Shown here: positions 23,099 through 26,397 of the stretch, piece after piece
Numbering within the stretch: the first letter of the stretch is position 1
How the letters are laid out: every line of letters starts with the position of its first letter
Origin: a virus
IMG/VR virus record: IMGVR_UViG_3300021957_006690
Location: 1 to 26,397 of that record
DNA: 26,397 bases
Direction: 5' to 3' (one strand)
Made by a program: the position numbers and the translations under genes
The notes under the pieces: generated by a model
What the model saw: the letters and a program-made list of their open reading frames with translations, nothing else
Told to the model about the DNA's origin: nothing
Database searches by the model: none

Positions 23099-23923
23099 AT
23101 GAAAATAGGAATAATAGGTCAAGGATTTGTTGGTAATGCAATTTACCAAAAATTTAAAAATTATTATGATGTTAAAACCTTTGATATAAAGGGTATGATG
23201 CATTGTAATAGTAGAAAAGAAGAAACAATGTCGTGTGATATTATATTTGTTTGTTTACCAACTCCTATGAACCAAGATGGAAGTTGCCATACAGATATAG
23301 TTGAAGAAGCAGTTGCTGACATATCAACTTTAGGTAAAGGGGATATTGTAGTAATTAAATCAACAGTTTCTCCTGGAACAGTAGCAAAATGGAATAAAAA
23401 ATATAATAATTTAAATATAGCATTCAACCCAGAATTTTTAACTGAAGCAAATGCTGTATCTGACTTTGAAAATCAAACACGAGTTATTTTAGGGGGGCCT
23501 AGAAGTGCAACAACTAAATTAAAAACCATATATTCTAAAGTATTTCCAAAAGCTGCTATTGTTAAAACCGATTCAACCTACGCTGAAATGGTTAAATATG
23601 TTACTAATAGCTTCCTAGCAACTAAAGTATCATTTGCAAACGAAATGTATCAAATATGTAATGGATTAGAAGTAGATTATGATAAAGTAATAGAGTATGC
23701 TACGTATGATGAACGATTGGGTAAATCACATTGGTCAGTACCAGGACCAGATGGTGATTTGGGTTATGGGGGACATTGTTTTCCTAAAGATGTTAAAGCA
23801 TTAATAGATTTATCTCATGATTTAAATGTAAGACCAAGAATACTAACAGCAGTTGATTGTAAAAATAATGATGTTAGAGAAAATAGAGATTGGGAAGGAA
23901 TGAAGGGTAGGGCTATTATATAA
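23099..23923 (+). CDS. UDP-glucose/GDP-mannose 6-dehydrogenase-like protein, short form
   Basis: 274-aa nucleotide-sugar dehydrogenase that oxidises a hexose C6 to a uronic acid with two NAD+. GIIGQGFVGNAI (4-15) is the NAD loop, VCLPTPMNQDG (51-61) and STVSPGTV (88-95) are family motifs, NPEFLTE (110-116) carries the catalytic Glu, KYVTNSFLATKVSFANE (166-182) is the central helix, and GYGGHCFPKD (222-231) holds the catalytic thiol C227. Classical enzymes have about 390-450 residues; here the C-terminal nucleotide-binding Rossmann domain is absent. The catalytic residues are intact, so it may be a compact active phage version. It is the last gene of the sugar cluster. Confidence 0.88.
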   Translation: MKIGIIGQGFVGNAIYQKFKNYYDVKTFDIKGMMHCNSRKEETMSCDIIFVCLPTPMNQDGSCHTDIVEEAVADISTLGKGDIVVIKSTVSPGTVAKWNKKYNNLNIAFNPEFLTEANAVSDFENQTRVILGGPRSATTKLKTIYSKVFPKAAIVKTDSTYAEMVKYVTNSFLATKVSFANEMYQICNGLEVDYDKVIEYATYDERLGKSHWSVPGPDGDLGYGGHCFPKDVKALIDLSHDLNVRPRILTAVDCKNNDVRENRDWEGMKGRAII

Positions 23924-23949
23924 TAATCCTACTAAATAAAATAAAAAAT

Positions 23950-24267
23950 ATGAATTTAAAAATGATACCTTGTAGTCAATGCGGGGAAGATATGCCTGAA
24001 TTAAGATTAACTCAATATAATTATTCATTTTGTGTTAAATGTTCAGAAGCTGGATTAGGAAGTGAAACTAAGAAAGCAATTACAGTACTAAAAGGTGAAG
24101 GAGATCATACTTGGGTTGAAACTATTATTATGTCTGATTCAGATTATAATTCTTACCAAAGTGAAAAAGATGAGGATTTTAAAAACATGAAAGATTTTAA
24201 GACAAATATAGAAGATGACAAAAACCTTCAAGGACCCTTTACAATTATTACACCTAAAGATAAATAA
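23950..24267 (+). CDS. DksA/TraR-type zinc ribbon small protein
   Basis: 105-aa protein with a four-cysteine zinc site: C8 and C11 in PCSQCGED, C28 and C31 in FCVKC. The spacing CX2C-X16-CX2C and the intervening MPELRL are similar to the C-terminal zinc finger of DksA/TraR proteins (CxxCG-x-x-IPxxR...CxxC). DksA acts on RNA polymerase through its secondary channel, but the coiled-coil with its acidic tip is not obvious here; the rest is a polar, acidic tail. A transcription-modulating role is therefore only a possibility. It overlaps the next start by one base. Confidence 0.65.
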   Translation: MNLKMIPCSQCGEDMPELRLTQYNYSFCVKCSEAGLGSETKKAITVLKGEGDHTWVETIIMSDSDYNSYQSEKDEDFKNMKDFKTNIEDDKNLQGPFTIITPKDK

Positions 24268-24884
24268 TGGCCGCACCAAAACCATTAAGTAAAGAACAAA
24301 TAGTAGCTGCTCAAGCAAAGACTTTATCAAATATGGCAGCTGCTAGATACCTCCATGTTTCATACCAACACTATAAGAAATGGGCTAAATTGTATAAATT
24401 ATTTGAGTCTCATAAGAATCAAGCTGGGGTTGGTGTACCCAAGTTTTTAAAAGGTTCTAAAAAGATGCCTCATATGGTTGAAATAATTGAAGGTAGAATA
24501 GCGGCTTCACATTTTGATCCTAATAAACTTAAATATGCTCTTATAGAACAAGGATATCTTCCAGAAGAATGTTCTATATGTGGTTTTAAAGAAAGAAGGG
24601 TATTAGATTATAAAATACCTTTATTATTACATTTTAAAGATAAAAACAATAATAACTATAGTTTAGATAACGTTCAATTATTATGTTATAACCACTACTT
24701 TTTACAAGTTGGAGATATATTTAATGCAAAAGATGAAAAACAAATAGAATCTCAACAAGAACATTATGGTACAAGTGAAGTTATTAATTTTGAAATAGAT
24801 GATTATCATTTACAACGTTTAAAAGAATTAGGATTAGATGGGGAAGAAGAAGATGATACAAACCAATATATAAGTAGAATATAA
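24267..24884 (+). CDS. HNH-like protein with degenerate active site and N-terminal helix-turn-helix
   Basis: 205-aa protein. Residues 8-45 (MAAARYLHVSYQHYKKWAKL in the centre) look like a helix-turn-helix of the kind used by phage and transposon proteins. Residues 100-145 align with HNH nucleases of the type CxxC...LELHHIDGN...NNSLENLQLLCPNCH: here C102, C105, LLLHFKDKNNNNYSLDNVQL (119-138), LCYNHYF. The His that acts as general base is replaced by F123, and the last zinc Cys is lost (C140, H143). It is probably no longer a nuclease and may bind DNA. The C terminus is acidic. Confidence 0.7.
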   Translation: MAAPKPLSKEQIVAAQAKTLSNMAAARYLHVSYQHYKKWAKLYKLFESHKNQAGVGVPKFLKGSKKMPHMVEIIEGRIAASHFDPNKLKYALIEQGYLPEECSICGFKERRVLDYKIPLLLHFKDKNNNNYSLDNVQLLCYNHYFLQVGDIFNAKDEKQIESQQEHYGTSEVINFEIDDYHLQRLKELGLDGEEEDDTNQYISRI

Positions 24885-24886
24885 AA

Positions 24887-25042
24887 ATGAAAAACAAAAA
24901 ACACAAACAAATACTTGATGATTATGATGTTCAAAAATCAAATCATCTAGAAAAATTAGCATCTAAAACTTTAAGAGATGATGAAAAATATCAAAAACTA
25001 AAGGGTAAAAAACTTAGAGGAAAGTTTTTAGATAATTTTTAG
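24887..25042 (+). CDS. 51-aa hypothetical lysine-rich protein
   Basis: Short gene in the gap between two tightly packed genes: ATG follows the upstream stop by 2 bases, and its own stop is separated by one base from the next ATG. The product is highly charged and basic (begins MKNKKHKQILDDYDVQKSNH; about one quarter Lys) and ends KKLRGKFLDNF. No family is recognised. Packing and uninterrupted frame support a real gene. Confidence 0.6.
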   Translation: MKNKKHKQILDDYDVQKSNHLEKLASKTLRDDEKYQKLKGKKLRGKFLDNF

Positions 25043-25043
25043 T

Positions 25044-25247
25044 ATGACCACCTACAAGTATAAAAATAAAACATATCAAATCCTGATAACAGATGAATGG
25101 GATCGTTGTAAGCAAAGGGAAAAACAGATATTAAGAGATTTTAAATACTGTGAAAAAATAAATGATTGGGGTACTATTAAAAATAGAATAACTAATGGTG
25201 TCAAATGGGGGTGGTTAACTGAAATAAATTCCCCCAATAAAAATTAG
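25044..25247 (+). CDS. 67-aa hypothetical protein
   Basis: Small protein, no family recognised. It starts TTYKYKNKTYQILITDEWDR, which looks like a beta hairpin followed by a helix (CKQREKQILRDFKYCEKI, two Cys), then KNRITNGVKWGWLTEI with an aromatic patch. It starts one base after the upstream stop, so it is probably coupled. A G5/C5 inverted repeat overlaps its 3' end. Confidence 0.6.
   Translation: MTTYKYKNKTYQILITDEWDRCKQREKQILRDFKYCEKINDWGTIKNRITNGVKWGWLTEINSPNKN
25207..25235 (+). terminator. Possible hairpin terminator at the gene end
   Basis: GGGGG (25207-25211) can pair with CCCCC (25231-25235) around a 19-base loop, overlapping the last codons of the 67-aa gene and followed by A-rich rather than T-rich DNA. 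The same layout (hairpin, then promoter-like motif) occurs at 2866, 10604 and 26029. Confidence 0.35.
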
Positions 25248-25262
25248 GATACCACATATAAT

Positions 25263-25274
25263 TTTCGTATATTA
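25263..25274 (+). promoter_or_regulatory. Promoter-like motif TTTCGTATATTA
   Basis: Copy of TCGTATATT (25265-25273) in the intergenic gap, 21 bases before ATG 25296. TTA/TAG rather than TTG stands about 20-21 bases upstream. The leader contains CTAAATAGATATACAAT. Confidence 0.5.
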
Positions 25275-25295
25275 ATATCTAAATAGATATACAAT

Positions 25296-25646
25296 ATGGA
25301 TAAAGAACCTTACTTAGAATTTTTTAGTGATGACAATAAATTAGTATTTGACCACAAATTGGAATTTGAAACATCCGAAGAGATGGAAGAAATGTTTCAA
25401 AGTGATAGTCCCTTTTTACCCAATTTAATAGTAGATACAGCACTTAAAAATCTTGACACTCTCTCCCCAGAAATACCAGTTATAAGAATTTATACAAAAG
25501 ATGAAGATTTAACATATGATGTTATTATAGGTAGAGAAGATTTAGCTGAAACATTAGAGGTAAATTTAGAAAATATGGAGGATCTTGAAGACTATAAACG
25601 TTGTCAAAAAATAACAGATGCAATCTATTACTTAAATAACAAATAA
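25296..25646 (+). CDS. 116-aa hypothetical acidic protein
   Basis: Strongly acidic protein of unknown family. It begins MDKEPYLEFFSDDNKLVFDH, has a helix-like EMEEMFQSDSPFLPN segment (about 30-44), strands around VIRIYTKDEDLTYDVIIGRE, and an acidic helix LEVNLENMEDLEDYKR. No motif, signal peptide or membrane segment is visible. Acidic proteins of this size in phages are sometimes DNA mimics or anti-host factors, but nothing here shows that. It follows a promoter-like motif and lies 2 bases before the secreted 3D-like gene. Confidence 0.65.
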   Translation: MDKEPYLEFFSDDNKLVFDHKLEFETSEEMEEMFQSDSPFLPNLIVDTALKNLDTLSPEIPVIRIYTKDEDLTYDVIIGREDLAETLEVNLENMEDLEDYKRCQKITDAIYYLNNK

Positions 25647-25648
25647 AT

Positions 25649-26014
25649 ATGAGAAAATTAATTATACTATTATCATTAGGTTTATTATCCTTTACTCCAA
25701 TAGAAAAAAATGTACATGCCACTGTGTATAACGCGGTACCTGAACAAACAAACTCAGACCCAGGACATACTGCGTTTATGTTTGAGTTAGACTTAAATAA
25801 CCCATATAAACATAAAATAATAGCGGTAAGTAGAGATTTATTAAAGGAGTTCCCAAAAGGAACTAAAGTGTGTGTGATGGGAACAGATTACGATGGGGTT
25901 TACATTGTAATGGATAAGATGAATAAGAGATATACTAATAGAATCGATTTATTAATAAATCTAGATATGAAAATAGGTAATTGGCCTAATGCTACTATTA
26001 GAAAAGAAAAATAA
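25649..26014 (+). CDS. Secreted 3D-domain-like protein, possible cell-wall enzyme
   Basis: 121-aa protein with a signal peptide: basic MRK, hydrophobic LIILLSLGLLSFTP, and a likely cleavage site after VHA (about 24). The mature part resembles a minimal 3D/double-psi-beta-barrel domain of MltA-type transglycosylases: ATVYNAVPEQTNSDPGHTAF (24-43), KIIAVSRDLLKEFPKGTKV (56-74), then VYIVMDKMN (84-92) and NRIDLLI (97-103). D37, D89 and D100 could be the three aspartates. It could act on peptidoglycan in the periplasm during exit or block other phages. Substrate and activity are not shown by the sequence. Confidence 0.6.
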   Translation: MRKLIILLSLGLLSFTPIEKNVHATVYNAVPEQTNSDPGHTAFMFELDLNNPYKHKIIAVSRDLLKEFPKGTKVCVMGTDYDGVYIVMDKMNKRYTNRIDLLINLDMKIGNWPNATIRKEK

Positions 26015-26028
26015 AGTAATGCGCAAGA

Positions 26029-26046
26029 GGCTTGGCTTCCCGGGCT
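26029..26046 (+). terminator. Hairpin between gene end and promoter-like motif
   Basis: GGCTTGG (26029-26035) pairs with CCGGGCT (26040-26046) around a CTTC loop, with three G-T wobbles. No T tract follows, so it may be a weak terminator or an unrelated fold. Confidence 0.4.
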
Positions 26047-26062
26047 AGAGTTCGTATATTTA
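26032..26062 (+). promoter_or_regulatory. Promoter-like site TTG-N20-TATATTTA
   Basis: TTG at 26032-26034, a 20-base spacer, then TATATTTA (26055-26062) within TCGTATATT. TATATTTA differs from the Bacteroidota -7 consensus TAnnTTTG in one base. It is followed by a structured leader and ATG 26105. Confidence 0.55.
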
Positions 26063-26064
26063 CC

Positions 26065-26090
26065 ATGTTGGAGCACATAAGCACCAGCAT
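26065..26090 (+). other. Stem-loop in the 5' leader of the 49-aa gene
   Basis: ATGTTGG (26065-26071) pairs with CCAGCAT (26084-26090), with one G-T wobble. After an A-A mismatch an inner GC/GC pair closes an ACATAA loop. It lies between the promoter-like motif and the A-rich start region, so it would be near the 5' end of the transcript and could affect stability or translation. Confidence 0.4.
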
Positions 26091-26104
26091 TAAATAAAGG
26101 TTAT

Positions 26105-26254
26105 ATGTCAACATTACACTCTTACACATTATTAGAATCAATTGTTTATGAATTACAATCAAAAGGCGCTATCGTCGATCCATGTGTTGTAGATGATTTA
26201 ATCACCTGCATTAACACTACTAAAAAAGTTGAATACAATAAAATAAAATTATAA
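26105..26254 (+). CDS. 49-aa hypothetical protein
   Basis: Short gene following a promoter-like motif and a structured leader, with the start context AAATAAAGGTTATATG that recurs at other genes in this window. The product begins MSTLHSYTLLESIVYELQSK, continues GAIVDPCVVDDLITCINTTK (21-40, two Cys) and has a basic end. It looks like a small helical protein. No family is recognised. The next gene also begins after AAGGTTATG. Confidence 0.6.
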   Translation: MSTLHSYTLLESIVYELQSKGAIVDPCVVDDLITCINTTKKVEYNKIKL

Positions 26255-26269
26255 TATAAAATAAAGGTT

Positions 26270-26397
26270 ATGAATAAAGAAAATAAAAGATACGTTGTTA
26301 CAATGGATATGTACGTTTATGCTGATAATGACTATATGGCTAGAAAACGAGCTAATGATTTAAAATTGTCAATTGAAAATAGACGACACTCAGATCA
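26270..26397 (+). CDS. Hypothetical protein, 3' end cut by the window
   Basis: Open frame from ATG 26270 to the window end (42 complete codons seen). The start context ATAAAGGTTATG matches that of the preceding gene. The visible product has an N-terminal strand KRYVVTMDMYVYADND (6-21) followed by a basic helix YMARKRANDLKLSIENRR. This strand-then-helix pattern occurs in small phage proteins, but no family is recognised. No stop codon is present within the window. Confidence 0.55.
   Translation, partial: MNKENKRYVVTMDMYVYADNDYMARKRANDLKLSIENRRHSD

Noticed and set aside
1-26397. tRNA genes, CRISPR arrays, insertion sequences or integrase
   Set aside because: Reading the intergenic gaps showed no cloverleaf-like segment or CCA-type end, no regularly spaced repeats, no transposase or integrase motifs. 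All gaps are about 100 bases or less.

Overview
This window looks like part of a lytic, T4-like (Tevenvirinae-related) myovirus that infects a Bacteroidota host, probably a flavobacterium. The T4-type signature is the replisome: a family B DNA polymerase (gp43-like, in two pieces), sliding clamp (gp45-like), clamp loader large and small subunits (gp44- and gp62-like), and the accessory set common in marine T4-like phages (Hsp20, 2OG-Fe(II) oxygenase, PRTase, MazG-like, FolE, QueE, nucleotide-sugar enzymes). The Bacteroidota link rests on a DUF4494-like protein, an Hc1-type histone-like protein, strongly AT-rich DNA, starts with A-rich leaders instead of Shine-Dalgarno sites, and promoter-like sites of the form TTG-N19/20-TATATT, close to the Bacteroidota -33/-7 consensus. 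Every convincing gene lies on the + strand. No integrase, tRNA, CRISPR or insertion sequence is visible.

Layout. (1) 1-2858: nucleotide metabolism: QueE, a tiny overlapping ORF, FolE, a Gpt-like phosphoribosyltransferase, a DUF4494-like protein and a MazG-like pyrophosphohydrolase that sits in a GC-richer patch. A terminator hairpin and a promoter motif follow. (2) 2915-6934: DNA polymerase N-terminal part, an inserted cupin (mannose-6-phosphate isomerase type) and a small ORF, DNA polymerase C-terminal part, then the sliding clamp. (3) 6947-10596: 2OG-Fe(II) oxygenase, Hsp20, an unknown, a complete GroES/GroEL pair, and an unannotated 54-aa Hc1-like histone, closed by a strong terminator. 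(4) 10649-14371: clamp loader genes with small unknowns, an Nmad1/DUF1599 protein, a Cas4/RecB-like Fe-S nuclease and a ribbon-helix-helix protein. (5) 14383-23923: about 9.5 kb of sugar genes: several glycosyltransferases, one fused to a methyltransferase, a PLP-dependent 3-dehydratase-like enzyme with His in place of the Schiff-base Lys, two SDR enzymes and a short nucleotide-sugar dehydrogenase. (6) 23950-26397: zinc-ribbon and degenerate HNH proteins, small unknowns, a secreted 3D-domain-like protein and a gene running off the end.

How it fits together. Modules 2 and 4 supply the replication machine. Modules 1 and 4 carry parts of a 7-deazaguanine (preQ0) route plus a nucleotide-modification-associated protein, which suggests modified phage DNA, although QueC, QueD and a DNA transglycosylase are not in this window. 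Module 3 supplies folding help for particle assembly. Module 5 probably decorates either the virion or the host surface with a deoxy or dideoxy sugar. The points most worth a second look are the polymerase split by two non-endonuclease genes, the nine-fold repeated TCGTATATT promoter-like motif, the phage GroEL/GroES/Hsp20/histone cluster and the His-type dehydratase.
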